DNA of 64,000 nucleotides. It comes from Bacillota bacterium (lineage in GTDB: Bacteria > Bacillota > Bacilli > Alicyclobacillales > SLC66). Below are positions 48,279 through 56,991 of the stretch, piece after piece (the stretch's first letter is position 1; the number at the start of each line of letters is the position of its first letter). Under the pieces are notes generated by a model. The model searched no databases. It saw only the letters and a program-made list of their open reading frames with translations, and had not been told where the DNA came from. The position numbers and the translations under genes are program-made. The DNA lies in contig JAKACX010000001.1 in the NCBI GenBank assembly GCA_021821055.1, positions 55,521-119,520 of the forward strand. The letters are read 5' to 3'.

Positions 48279-48325
48279 GCACCCCGCGATCGCCGCGCGG
48301 CCACGGCACGGCGATCGCGGGGTGC
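48279..48325. repeat. 17-bp inverted repeat, ispG/ppiB intergenic
   Basis: Arms 48279-48295 and 48309-48325 (GCACCCCGCGATCGCCG and its complement) are perfect around a 13-nt GC-rich loop. No T-run. It lies between the divergent ispG and ppiB genes and upstream of the ppiB promoter. Confidence 0.7.
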
Positions 48326-48438
48326 GGCGCCAGCGCCTCGTCCAGATCCCGAAGCATGCCGGCAAGTCCCCGATTCCCATCCCCTCACAGTCGGCGTTGC
48401 CGAATCCACGGGAGTCATCCTCCGGCCGATTCGACAAT

Positions 48439-48467
48439 TTGACACTCTCGGGACCTGAGGGTATTAT
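48439..48467 (+). promoter_or_regulatory. Sigma-A promoter of ppiB
   Basis: TTGACA (48439-48444), 17-nt spacer, TATTAT (48462-48467). Confidence 0.8.
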
Positions 48468-48506
48468 CCTCGCAGGCAGCGCACCCCCCGCAAGGAGTTG
48501 GTATCC

Positions 48507-48959
48507 GTGAAAAAGGCACTGATCACGCTTGCTTCAGGCAATGAGATGGAATTCGAACTCTTCGACAAGGAAGCCCCCGGGACCGTGGCGAATTTCGCCA
48601 AACTGGCCAACGACGGATTCTATGATGGATTGTCCTTTCACCGCGTGATCCCAGGGTTCGTGGCGCAGGGCGGATGTCCCGTCGGAAATGGCACGGGCGG
48701 TCCCGGCTACACCATCAAGTGTGAAGTGGACAATAACCCCCACCAGCATCAGCGCGGAGCCCTGTCCATGGCGCATGCCGGTCGCGATACCGGCGGATCG
48801 CAGTTTTTTATTGTTCACGACCGCAAGGCGACGAGTCACCTCGACGGAAAGCACACCGTGTTCGGTCAGGTGACCCGCGGTGACGAATGGATCGAGAAGA
48901 TTCGCCAGGGCGACCGCATGGCGTCCATTCGCGTCGAGGATGTTCCGGACACCGTCTGA
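48507..48959 (+). CDS. ppiB: Peptidyl-prolyl cis-trans isomerase, cyclophilin
   Basis: 150-residue cytosolic cyclophilin. Active-site segments [23 protein letters not shown] and [21 protein letters not shown] start is preferred over a TTG three codons upstream because AAGGAG lies at proper spacing only for the GTG. Single-gene transcript by appearance. The 151-nt stretch after it (48960-49110) contains nested inverted repeats and no gene. Confidence 0.95.
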   Translation: MKKALITLASGNEMEFELFDKEAPGTVANFAKLANDGFYDGLSFHRVIPGFVAQGGCPVGNGTGGPGYTIKCEVDNNPHQHQRGALSMAHAGRDTGGSQFFIVHDRKATSHLDGKHTVFGQVTRGDEWIEKIRQGDRMASIRVEDVPDTV

Positions 48960-49110
48960 CGCGCCCGGACACGCGACGGCCTGAGGCCAGCCGCCGACTG
49001 GCGCGCCGCACACCCGCGCGCGTCGGCGGCTGTGCGACTGTGCCGTCTGGCCTCCGTCATCCCGCCGACTGCGGGACCCGTCGCATCTTCACACAGCACG
49101 CGCTTCCTCT

Positions 49111-50073
49111 TCAGCCTTCCTCTTCAGCCTCCGCGTGACGTTCCTCGCCAGTCGCCACCGGGTCGTCATACGAGCACCAGTCGCTGAAACTGCCTGCATA
49201 GACCCTGGCCTGAATCCCCAATTCATGAAGCGCGAGTGCGTTTGCGCTCGCCGTCACTCCCGAGCCGCAATAGACGACAATCGGCCTTCCGTCCAGCAGC
49301 GGTCCGAACTGTGCGCGCAACTGCGGGTGGGGACGCAAGACAGCCGGTTCCTGATACGCCTCGCCCCAGAAGATATTGCGCGCGCCGGGAATGTGTCCTG
49401 CAATCGGATCGAGCGGCTCCACTTCGCCGCGATACCGTTCCGGCGCGCGCGAATCCACCAGGTGCACCAGCGACCCGACCGCCCGCTGATCGACGGCCGA
49501 GCGCACGTCGTCGTGCGTCGCGAGCCAGGAGCGGCGCGGCGCGAAATGGTCCGTCGAGCTGCTGGCGACACCGCTCCCGGCGCCGCGTATCCGAGCGCCG
49601 CCACCTTCGGCGCCACGCGCATCGTCGCCGACAGTCCCGTCCGTCGGCTCCGATTCTCCTGCGACCACCTGCAACCCGGCGTCGAGCCACGCCCGAAACC
49701 CGCCCTCGAGCACACTCGCGCGATCGTGCGAGAAGTAGCGGAACAACCACCAACAGCGCGCCGCCATCTCCCCCGCCTCGTCATAAGCGACCACGTGAGT
49801 CTCGGGTCCAACGCCAAGCCCGGCGGCAAACTTCGCGAAGTCGTCACGGGAGGGCAGTGGGTGCCGACCCCCGTGCTCGCCGAGCGGGCCGGACAGATCG
49901 CGCTCAAGGTCCGCGTAAAATGCTCCCGGAATGTGCCCCTCGCGGTACTGCTCCCTTCCGCGGTCCGGCTCCCCGAGGTGAAACCGGCAATCAACAATGA
50001 CGACGTCCTGCGCCGACGCGTGCGCCAGCCAGGCGGCCGTCACAAATGCGGATGCGTGATGTGTCTCCGTCAA
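49111..50073 (-). CDS. Tandem-rhodanese sulfurtransferase
   Basis: 320-residue thiosulfate/3-mercaptopyruvate sulfurtransferase type protein with two rhodanese domains. The N-terminal one (VVIVDCRFHLGEPDRG to VVAYDEAGEMAARCWW) lacks the catalytic Cys; the C-terminal one has it in VVYCGSGVTASANALAL, with HIPGARNIFWGE. A Gly/Ala-rich linker of about 35 residues separates them. TTG start with GGGGAG 6 nt upstream. Confidence 0.9.
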   Translation of the reverse strand: MTETHHASAFVTAAWLAHASAQDVVIVDCRFHLGEPDRGREQYREGHIPGAFYADLERDLSGPLGEHGGRHPLPSRDDFAKFAAGLGVGPETHVVAYDEAGEMAARCWWLFRYFSHDRASVLEGGFRAWLDAGLQVVAGESEPTDGTVGDDARGAEGGGARIRGAGSGVASSSTDHFAPRRSWLATHDDVRSAVDQRAVGSLVHLVDSRAPERYRGEVEPLDPIAGHIPGARNIFWGEAYQEPAVLRPHPQLRAQFGPLLDGRPIVVYCGSGVTASANALALHELGIQARVYAGSFSDWCSYDDPVATGEERHAEAEEEG

Positions 50074-50304
50074 CGCGCTCTCCCCTGTCCTGTGGTGCCT
50101 CTGGCGGGTTCCTCCGATGCGCCGCCGCCTTCAACGTCCATCATAGCACCATCGCGACCGCGACAAGGAGTCACGGTGAGATTCGCGCTCCCGAATGGTA
50201 AACTGACGGCGAGAGGGTCAGCGCCGGAGAAGACGACCGACGCAGACCAGGCCCCGGGAGCAACCGGGCGCCCCATCCATCCTACATACGGGGAGAGACT
50301 TCAC

Positions 50305-51675
50305 ATGTCCGACGCGGCAGCACAGTATCTCGCGCAGAACCGGGAGCAACACATCGCTCAACTCGTCGATTTCCTGCGCATTCCCAGCATCAGCGCGCTT
50401 TCCGCCCACAAGCCGGACATCCGCAAGGCCGCCGAGTGGCTCGCCCAAGCCTTGGCGGGATCCGGCTTGGAGAATGTCGCCATCCTCGAAACCAGCGGCA
50501 ACCCCGTCGTGTACGCCGACCATCTCCATGCGCCGGGCAAGCCCACCGTGTTGATCTACGGACACTACGACGTTCAGCCGGTCGACCCGCTGAATCTCTG
50601 GGTGACCGCTCCCTTTGAACCGTCCCTGCGCGACGGTCGCATCTACGCCCGCGGCTCGTCCGACGACAAGGGACAGACCTACATGCACGTCAAGGCCCTG
50701 GAGGCGCTGATTAGAACCGGTGAACTCGGCGTCAACGTCAAACTGTGCATCGAAGGCGAGGAAGAAATCGGCAGCGTGCACCTCGTTCCGTTCGTCGAGC
50801 AAAATGCGAAACTGCTCGCCGCCGACACGCTCGTCATTTCCGATTCCTCCATCTTTTCCGCCGACCAGCCGGCGATCTGCTACGGATTGCGCGGACTGTG
50901 CGCCCTGCAACTCGACCTGATCACGGCGAACAGCGACCTGCACTCCGGCACCTACGGCGGCGCCGTGCCAAACGCCAACCACGCGCTCGTGGAACTGCTC
51001 GCCACGTTGCACGGCAAGGACGGGACCGTCCAAGTCGCCGGTTTCTACGATGATGTGAAGCCGCTCTCCGGCGAAGAACGCGCCGCGTACGCCGCCCTGC
51101 CGCACGACGACGAGGCTTATCGCCAGACGCTCGCGCTCCCCGCCTTGCACGGCGAAGTGGGCTATTCGACGCTCGAGCGCTCCTCAGCGCGCCCGACACT
51201 CGAGATCAACGGCATCTACGGCGGGTTCCAGGGCGAGGGGACCAAAACGGTCATCCCCGCGCAGGCGCACGCCAAGATCACCTGCCGTCTGGTGGACCAT
51301 CAGGACCCGGAGCGCGTTCTCGACCTGATTGAAGGCCACCTGCGCCAAAACTGCCCGGAAGGAGCCGCCATTTCGCTGACGCGCATCGACAAGGGTCGGC
51401 CCTTCCTGACAAGCCTCGAGTCCCCCGCGATCCAGACGGCCGCCGCCGCCTACGAGGCCGGCTGGGGCGTCAAGCCGCTGTTCACTCGCATGGGAGGCTC
51501 CATTCCGATCGTCGAGCCGCTTGCGCGCATCCTGCAGGTGCCCGTTGTGCTCATGGGCTTCGGTCTGGACAGCGACAACCTCCACGCGCCTAACGAGCAC
51601 TTCGAGCTGGCCAACTACGATCGCGGGCTCACGACCCTGATTCACTTCTACACGCACCTTCAGGCCGTCCGATAG
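50305..51675 (+). CDS. M20-family dipeptidase
   Basis: 456-residue zinc metallopeptidase of the M20 family (DapE/CNDP-like). Metal and catalytic residues: LIYGHYDVQPVDP (His, Asp), RGSSDDKGQTYMH (bridging Asp), CIEGEEEIGS (Glu pair) and NLHAPNEHFEL (last His). Dimerisation/lid domain about 180-330. ATG with GGGGAGAG upstream. Followed by a clear terminator. Confidence 0.93.
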   Translation: MSDAAAQYLAQNREQHIAQLVDFLRIPSISALSAHKPDIRKAAEWLAQALAGSGLENVAILETSGNPVVYADHLHAPGKPTVLIYGHYDVQPVDPLNLWVTAPFEPSLRDGRIYARGSSDDKGQTYMHVKALEALIRTGELGVNVKLCIEGEEEIGSVHLVPFVEQNAKLLAADTLVISDSSIFSADQPAICYGLRGLCALQLDLITANSDLHSGTYGGAVPNANHALVELLATLHGKDGTVQVAGFYDDVKPLSGEERAAYAALPHDDEAYRQTLALPALHGEVGYSTLERSSARPTLEINGIYGGFQGEGTKTVIPAQAHAKITCRLVDHQDPERVLDLIEGHLRQNCPEGAAISLTRIDKGRPFLTSLESPAIQTAAAAYEAGWGVKPLFTRMGGSIPIVEPLARILQVPVVLMGFGLDSDNLHAPNEHFELANYDRGLTTLIHFYTHLQAVR

Positions 51676-51740
51676 TCGGCCCAGCGCCGCTGCACCGTGC
51701 GATCCGGGCGGCATTGGCCGGCGCCGGGCGGGCGCACCGC

Positions 51741-51780
51741 AAAGGGGCGTCCCCCGCCTGTCGGAGGGACGCCCCTTTTT
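51741..51780. terminator. Bidirectional rho-independent terminator
   Basis: A 13-bp stem (51741-51753 with 51766-51778) with AAA before and TTTTT after. Serves the M20 gene on plus and ctaB on minus. Confidence 0.9.
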
Positions 51781-51806
51781 TACCGCCCTGTCACGCGGTC
51801 ACCCGT

Positions 51807-52736
51807 TCAATAGACCCCTGCCACCATCGCAATCGAGAGCACCGTCAGATAGATCAGCGAGTACCGGAACATATCGGTCGCCCAGGCAATGTCATCGGCC
51901 GCGCGGAATCCGCGAAACGCCTTGTAGAGGTATATCGCGCCAAGCACGCCGGCGGTTGCCAGGTAGATCCAGTTGGCGGCGCCTGTCGTGTACAGCAGCA
52001 GGGACACCGGCACCAGCGCCACCGTCCACAGCACAATCTGCCGCTTTGTCGGCGCAAACCCGTAAACAACCGGGAGCAACGGAATCCCCGCCGCCTTGTA
52101 CTCCTTCATCCGCCGCATGCCGAGAGCCAAGAAGTGCGGCGACTGCCAGAGAAACATGATGGTGAACAGAATCCAGCCCGTGGCGTCCACCGATCCCGTC
52201 ACGGCCGTCCAACCGATCAGCGGCGGCATCGCGCCGGATACACTGCCGACCACGGTGGACAGCGTCGTGGTGCGCTTGGTCACGCCCGTGTACACAATCA
52301 CGTAAAAGAACAGCCCGATCAAGGCCATCGTGGCCGCGAGCGTATTGACAAAGGCGGCAAGAAGGCCCACGCCGAGCACTCCCAGCAGAATCCCAAACAG
52401 CATCACGGAGCCCGCGCGCAGGCGGCCGTTTGGCAACGGCCGACCCTGGGTCCGCGTCATGAGATGATCGATGTCCCGATCCATGAAATTGTTCAGGGCG
52501 CAGCCGGACATGACGACCAGGCTGCTGCCCGCGAGCGTAAGACACAGTGTGGCCAAGTCCGGACGGCCCCTTGCGGCGACCCACAGCCCAGTGAAGGTGG
52601 TCATCGCATTGGACATCGTGATCCCGGGCTTGGTGACGTTCACATAATCGCGATAGGTATCGCGCCAGGAGCGGCGGACAGGCAGTTCCCCGGCTGCCGT
52701 CGCGTCCAACACCACCATCGAGCCACTGTCTTTCAA
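51807..52736 (-). CDS. ctaB: Protoheme IX farnesyltransferase
   Basis: CtaB/CyoE, 309 residues, makes heme O from heme B in the membrane. UbiA-family motifs: NNFMDRDIDHLMTRTQGRPLPNGR (first Asp-rich) and YTGVTKRTTTLSTVVGSVSGAMPPLIGW. About nine helices. TTG start preferred: GGGGGAG lies 7 nt upstream and the length fits the family. It lies 71 nt downstream of ctaA, giving the heme A pathway pair for aa3-type oxidase. Confidence 0.95.
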   Translation of the reverse strand: MKDSGSMVVLDATAAGELPVRRSWRDTYRDYVNVTKPGITMSNAMTTFTGLWVAARGRPDLATLCLTLAGSSLVVMSGCALNNFMDRDIDHLMTRTQGRPLPNGRLRAGSVMLFGILLGVLGVGLLAAFVNTLAATMALIGLFFYVIVYTGVTKRTTTLSTVVGSVSGAMPPLIGWTAVTGSVDATGWILFTIMFLWQSPHFLALGMRRMKEYKAAGIPLLPVVYGFAPTKRQIVLWTVALVPVSLLLYTTGAANWIYLATAGVLGAIYLYKAFRGFRAADDIAWATDMFRYSLIYLTVLSIAMVAGVY

Positions 52737-52807
52737 CGATCTTCTCCCCCAAACATTACTGACCGCCAGATTGAATCCTTCCGTGAACATGTGACCACGT
52801 CCACAAA

Positions 52808-53788
52808 TCAGACGAAATTCGGGTCGCGGCGCAGCGCTTTGCGGCGCAGCGCGCGTTCCGGGGCGGCATCCGCCAGGACCCGGGCGAACACGTACCCGCC
52901 GAGTCCCACCATGACCGCGCCGCAGGCGAAATGCGCCGTATCGCTCCACAGCGACAGCCTTGTAGCGAGCGAGACAAATCCCAGGATGACCTGCAGGCAC
53001 GCGACCAGCAACAGCGTGACGGACGCGCGGGCGTGCCGCCTGACGCGCACGCACTGGACCACCAGCCAGACGACGGACGCTGCGACCAACACGCCGAGCA
53101 TCATGTGAAGCATCAGCCAGACCGCGGACACCGCGTATCCCGGCGTGAAGTTCTCAAAGTGGCTGCGCAGGTAGGCATTTCCGCCAAACAGCGCCTCGCT
53201 GTCGCCCGAATGGCGAAAATAACCGCCGACAACAATCTGCGCAAAGACAACGGCAGTTGTCACCGCGGCTGGCCAGCGCAGGGACCGGGCCCTGGTGCGC
53301 CAGTCCGCGATCACCTCGGCAATTGCCCCCTGCACGCCCGCAGTCCGTGCGAACAGACGCGCATCCTGCCTTTCCTGGACGCTGACGGCTGTCATCGCGA
53401 CCAGAACGGCCAGCAGGACCATGCTGTTCGAGACGTCGATGACCGTGAACACGGCGGGCAGCCTGCCGACGACAATCAGAGCGCCAAAGCCGGCCTGCAA
53501 AACGAGCAACAGCACGGACGCCAGGGCGAGCCGCGCGATGGTGCGGTCATTGCGCCGCAGACGCCACGATCTCCAGGCGTTGAACAAGACAAGAAAAGTG
53601 ACCAGCAACGTAAACAGCCGATGGAGGTACTCCACGAGCACCCTGCCGTGCAGCGGAGGGATCAGCCTTCCGCCGCACAGCGGCCAGTCAGGTCAAGAAA
53701 ACCCGGCATTGAGCCCCACCACCAGCGCGCCTAAAATACTGCCTGCAAACAAAACAACAGTCGTCAAGAGCGACCACCTGTACCCCAT
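52808..53788 (-). CDS. ctaA: Heme A synthase with in-frame TGA at a conserved Cys
   Basis: CtaA, converting heme O to heme A; 326 residues if the TGA at 53693-53695 is read through, which is the normal length. The gene starts at an ATG with GGGGG upstream; codons 1-31 encode the first helix (MGYRWSLLTTVVLFAGS...). After the TGA the frame continues PDWPLCGGRLIPP and EYLHRL, the first external loop and first heme-ligand His. Homologues have Cys exactly where the TGA stands, paired with Cys38 (C-x5-C). Alternatives: selenocysteine at residue 32, a nonsense mutation, a sequencing error, or re-initiation at GTG 53641, which would lose helix 1 and the Cys pair loop. The rest (YFRHSG, HMMLGVLVAA, DTAHFACGA) looks intact. 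Confidence 0.8.
53653..53676 (-). promoter_or_regulatory. Possible SECIS-like hairpin in ctaA
   Basis: In the mRNA, GCGG/CCGC and GGA/UCC pair around a 7-nt loop AGGCUGA that starts 24 nt after the UGA. Loop size, a G among its first two bases and distance are within the usual limits for bacterial SECIS, but the stem has bulges. Weaker than the element in the PrdB-like gene. Confidence 0.35.
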
Positions 53789-53889
53789 GTGGGTGACCCC
53801 CTTCGCCTTGCGGCGAGTGCGATTCCTGATACACCGCCGGCGCACTGAGGCCATCCGCCGCAAATATAACACGTCCCCGGCGCAGAGCG

Positions 53890-54753
53890 TCAAGACGTTC
53901 CGGAGCGCGCTGGCCAGTCCTGACCGCCGCGAATTTGCCGAAGGCGTCTGCCCGCCTCGGAGAGATGCCCCAACACCGCGTCATTCAAGGACTCTGTCCG
54001 GACCAATGAGACGCCCTGCCGTGCGATGGCCGATTGTAGCCATTCCATGACATCTGCAATCGCCACAGTCCGACCGACCAGTCGCGTCAGATTGCCCACC
54101 GCGTCGCCGTGTATCAATATTGTTTCCTGTGTGGCTATTGTATCCTTTATAGCCATATTATAAAATGCCTGCGCGGCGGCTGCGCGGTCTCCCGCGGTAT
54201 CAGACACATTGACAAACGCGCTCACCACGATGACGCCGGGGATTCTTCTCTGCGCAATCCCCGCATATTTGACACCCTGCACGGACAGATCGTAGGCGCC
54301 TGAGCAATACGAACCGGGGACTTCCCCAATCCGCACGTCTCCCGCCGGCCGGCAGGCATCCGCCAGCAGTCCGGACAGCACCGCAAACGCCTCGGACAGC
54401 GGCCATTCACCGGGCAGCACCAGCGAGACGTTGAGCACGCCCTCGTCGACCGGAACCGCCAGCCCGCCCAAGGGACGCACGGCGACCGACCAGCCCGCAT
54501 CGCGAAACGCGCGGATCGCGGCCGGCGCGGACGGCAGCATCTCGTCGCGCGCCCCGAGCAACAGCGCCCTGCGGTGCACCCAATAGTGCAACAGCGGCCA
54601 GCCGCTCGCGCGCGCCGCCAGCGCCAACGCCTCCTGATCAACAAAAGGGGCGAGCGCGCTGCCGGAGTACACAGCCGGACCGTCGGACAGAAGCGACAGT
54701 CCCGGCATCCGGTCAGCAAGGCGCAGCTCAGGAAAACCCGCCAAACTCCTCAA
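53890..54753 (-). CDS. lipL: Octanoyl-[GcvH]:protein N-octanoyltransferase
   Basis: LipL-like amidotransferase, 287 residues, moving octanoyl groups from GcvH to lipoyl domains as in Bacillus. Key segments: VRPLGGLAVPVDEGVLNVSLVLP and GEVPGSYCSGAYDLSVQGVKYAGIAQRR, where Cys is the acyl acceptor and Lys the activating residue. TTG start, overlapping the remnant ORF behind it by 26 nt. Assignment to LipL rather than LplA rests on the Cys and QRR motif. Confidence 0.85.
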   Translation of the reverse strand: MRSLAGFPELRLADRMPGLSLLSDGPAVYSGSALAPFVDQEALALAARASGWPLLHYWVHRRALLLGARDEMLPSAPAAIRAFRDAGWSVAVRPLGGLAVPVDEGVLNVSLVLPGEWPLSEAFAVLSGLLADACRPAGDVRIGEVPGSYCSGAYDLSVQGVKYAGIAQRRIPGVIVVSAFVNVSDTAGDRAAAAQAFYNMAIKDTIATQETILIHGDAVGNLTRLVGRTVAIADVMEWLQSAIARQGVSLVRTESLNDAVLGHLSEAGRRLRQIRGGQDWPARSGTS

Positions 54754-55144
54754 CTCCAGTTGTGTTCATATCCACATTGATACGCCTGATGGCGTCGTCC
54801 ACCACATGGAGCGACGCGACAAAACCGGGCGGCCTGTCGCGAAACATGAGCGCCCTGTTCTTCGCCATCGCTTCCGAGCCAAGGCGGATGTCGCCGAGCG
54901 TGGCGCCGACGCACCCGCCCTGGTTGACCGCCTGGATGTCCGCATGGTGCCCCGGCAACACAAGCACCCCTTCGGGCGCGCTCCTGAGATCCCGCAGGAC
55001 CGCGCTGAACAGCTTGTCCGCCCGCTCCTGCGCGCTGCCGAGAAGGGCAGGATCCCGCACCATCGCCTGCAGTGTGACCGGCTCCACCGCCATGCCTCGG
55101 TTCCCCCTCACGTTCTCCACTTCGCGCCACAGCGCCAAGCACAA
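54728..55144 (-). pseudogene. Truncated metallo-beta-lactamase-fold hydrolase
   Basis: About 139 residues matching only the C-terminal part of an MBL-fold protein: GVLVLPGHHADIQAVNQGGCVGATLGDIR, where the His belongs to the metal site, followed by helices. The N-terminal HxHxDH metal motif is absent and nothing in 55145-55260 supplies it. Repeat B2 lies about 110 nt beyond the broken end, so the 5' part may have been lost with that insertion. Confidence 0.6.
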
Positions 55145-55255
55145 TGTGTGCAGGGATCGCGCGGTTCATGCCGGGCTCCCCGCTCCCCGGGGCGGCAGCG
55201 GTCTGGACAAGCAGCAAACGGTACGCTCAAAGGCTGTCGCTGTCCGTCTAGGGGA

Positions 55256-55322
55256 CATGTGACAAGGTCCGCTATGCAGGCGCAATCACTCCAGAAATAG
55301 CGTCCGAGGCTTTAGTCGGACA
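55256..55322. repeat. Repeat B2, diverged copy of B1
   Basis: About 80 percent identical to the left 70 bp of B1: GTGACAAGGTCCGCTATGCAGGCG, then one hairpin unit GTCCGA/TCGGAC with a GGCTTTAG loop (55302-55321). The right inverted end is missing or degenerate; TTGTTCACAGTTGCG near the end of the next gene is a faint match. Confidence 0.6.
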
Positions 55323-55394
55323 CTATATGTACCGTTATGCGCCTGCCGTAATTTTGTTTACCACATATTCCCTGGGATTTCGCTCCGGACTTGT

Positions 55395-56546
55395 TCACAG
55401 TTGCGCCAGCGCGCCCGCGAGATCGGCGATGATGTCCTGCGCAGCCTCGATTCCCACGGACAGACGGAGCAGGCGGTCGGTGACGCCGTGGGCTTCGCGC
55501 ACCTCGCGCGGAATGTCGGCGTGCGTCTGGCGGGCCGGGAAGGTGATAAGCGACTCCACGCTGCCCAGACTCTCGGCAAACGTGATGACGCGGACCGCCG
55601 CGAGCAGGGGAGCCACCATCCGTTCGTCCGCCACTTCAAAAGAGAGCATGCCGCCGTAGCCGGACGCCTGGGTGTCATGCAGCCCCTTTCCGGGATGGCC
55701 GTCGATTCCCGGATAGAACACCCGCTCCACGCGCGGGTGTTCCAGGAGAAAGCGGCTGACCGCCAGCGCGTTTTCCTGGTGGCGCTCCATCCTCAGCGCG
55801 AGCGTCTTCATACCGCGCAAGACCAGCCACGCGTCGTCCGGCCCCAACACGCCGCCGACCGCGTTTTGCGCGAACTCCAGGCGCTCCGCCGCTTCTCCGT
55901 CCGCCGCCACGGCGAGGCCTGCAAGGATGTCATTGTGCCCGCCGAGGTACTTGGTTGCCGAATGCAGTACGACATCGGCGCCAAGCTCGACGGGACGCTG
56001 AAAATAGGGCGTGAGGAACGTGTTGTCCACAAACGTCAGCGCTCCCGCCTCTTTTGCGACCGCGGCACAGCCGGCGATGTCCGCGATCGCCATGGTGGGA
56101 TTGGTCGGCGATTCGATGAAGACCGCCCTCGTGCGTCCGGTCAGAGCCGCCCGCACGTTTTCCGGGTCGGCCATGTCGACATAGGTAAAGTGCATGCCGA
56201 GCGGCTTGAACCATTGCTCAAACAGCCGGTACGTCCCACCGTACAGGTCGTCCGACGCAATGACGTGATCGTCCGGCGCCAGAAGGCTGAACGCGGCGTG
56301 CACCGCCGACATCCCGGACGCGAACGCATACCCCCGGACCCCACCCTCCAGGCGCGCGATCGCATCCTCAAGGACATCGCGCGTCGGGTTCTTCGAGCGC
56401 GTGTAGTCGTACCCCGTGCTCTCCCCGAGCGCGGGATGGGAGTACGTCGAAGCGCGGTACACCGGAATGGACACGGCGCCGGTCAGCGTGTCCTCACGGT
56501 TGCCCAACTGGGCCAACACAGTTGCCAAATGCGGCGTCACGTCCAC
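55395..56546 (-). CDS. Cystathionine gamma-synthase/lyase family enzyme
   Basis: 383-residue Cys/Met-metabolism PLP enzyme (MetB/MetI/MetC group). Features: YDYTRSKNPTRDVLEDAIARLEGG, FASGMSAVHAAFSLL, DDLYGGTYRLFE, VDNTFLTPYFQRP and the PLP Lys in LHSATKYLGGHND. Size and sequence suggest a cystathionine gamma-synthase / O-acetylhomoserine-using enzyme; beta- or gamma-lyase activity cannot be excluded. GTG start with GGGGGAG upstream. The neighbouring homoserine branch at 31-34 kb would supply its substrate. Confidence 0.92.
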   Translation of the reverse strand: MDVTPHLATVLAQLGNREDTLTGAVSIPVYRASTYSHPALGESTGYDYTRSKNPTRDVLEDAIARLEGGVRGYAFASGMSAVHAAFSLLAPDDHVIASDDLYGGTYRLFEQWFKPLGMHFTYVDMADPENVRAALTGRTRAVFIESPTNPTMAIADIAGCAAVAKEAGALTFVDNTFLTPYFQRPVELGADVVLHSATKYLGGHNDILAGLAVAADGEAAERLEFAQNAVGGVLGPDDAWLVLRGMKTLALRMERHQENALAVSRFLLEHPRVERVFYPGIDGHPGKGLHDTQASGYGGMLSFEVADERMVAPLLAAVRVITFAESLGSVESLITFPARQTHADIPREVREAHGVTDRLLRLSVGIEAAQDIIADLAGALAQL

Positions 56547-56589
56547 ACACTCCCCCTGAACTTATCCATTATGGGACCATTGGACGAGC

Positions 56590-56949
56590 TTAACGCATGA
56601 TGGCGGCGAAGAGCAACGCCCAACCCACGATGAGCGCCAGGCCGCCAAGCGGCGCGACCATCCCGAACTTGCGCAACCGCATGAGGGAGACAAGATACAG
56701 GCTTCCGGAAAACAGCACGACGCCGGCCACAAAGAACGTGTCCGCGTCCCGGACCAGGCCAGGCGCGCGGCCCGCCACCGCCGCCGATGCGACGATCGCG
56801 AGCGCATGGTACATCTGGTACTGCACACCGACCTGAAAGGTCGTGAACCGTTCCATGGGTAGGCGTTCGCGCAAGACGTGCGCGGCGAACGCGCCCAAAA
56901 CCACCGCGAGCAGTCCCAGGACCGCCCCCGCCAACAGTAATCCCGTCAT
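56590..56949 (-). CDS. DUF423 membrane protein
   Basis: 119-residue protein with four hydrophobic helices and the family segments GAFAAHVLRERLPMERFTTFQVGVQYQMYHALAI and FSGSLYLVSL. Function unknown. The ATG follows GGAGGA almost directly, an unusually short spacing. Confidence 0.88.
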   Translation of the reverse strand: MTGLLLAGAVLGLLAVVLGAFAAHVLRERLPMERFTTFQVGVQYQMYHALAIVASAAVAGRAPGLVRDADTFFVAGVVLFSGSLYLVSLMRLRKFGMVAPLGGLALIVGWALLFAAIMR

Positions 56950-56991
56950 TCCTCCAGGCTCCTTCGCCAGGCCGGGCTCGACGCCAAAGCG

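Noticed and set aside
53693..53695. TGA as a reassigned sense codon in this organism
   Set aside because: Many intact genes here (sufB, sufD, thrB, groES and others) end with TGA at the family C-terminus, so TGA is a normal stop outside the two special cases.
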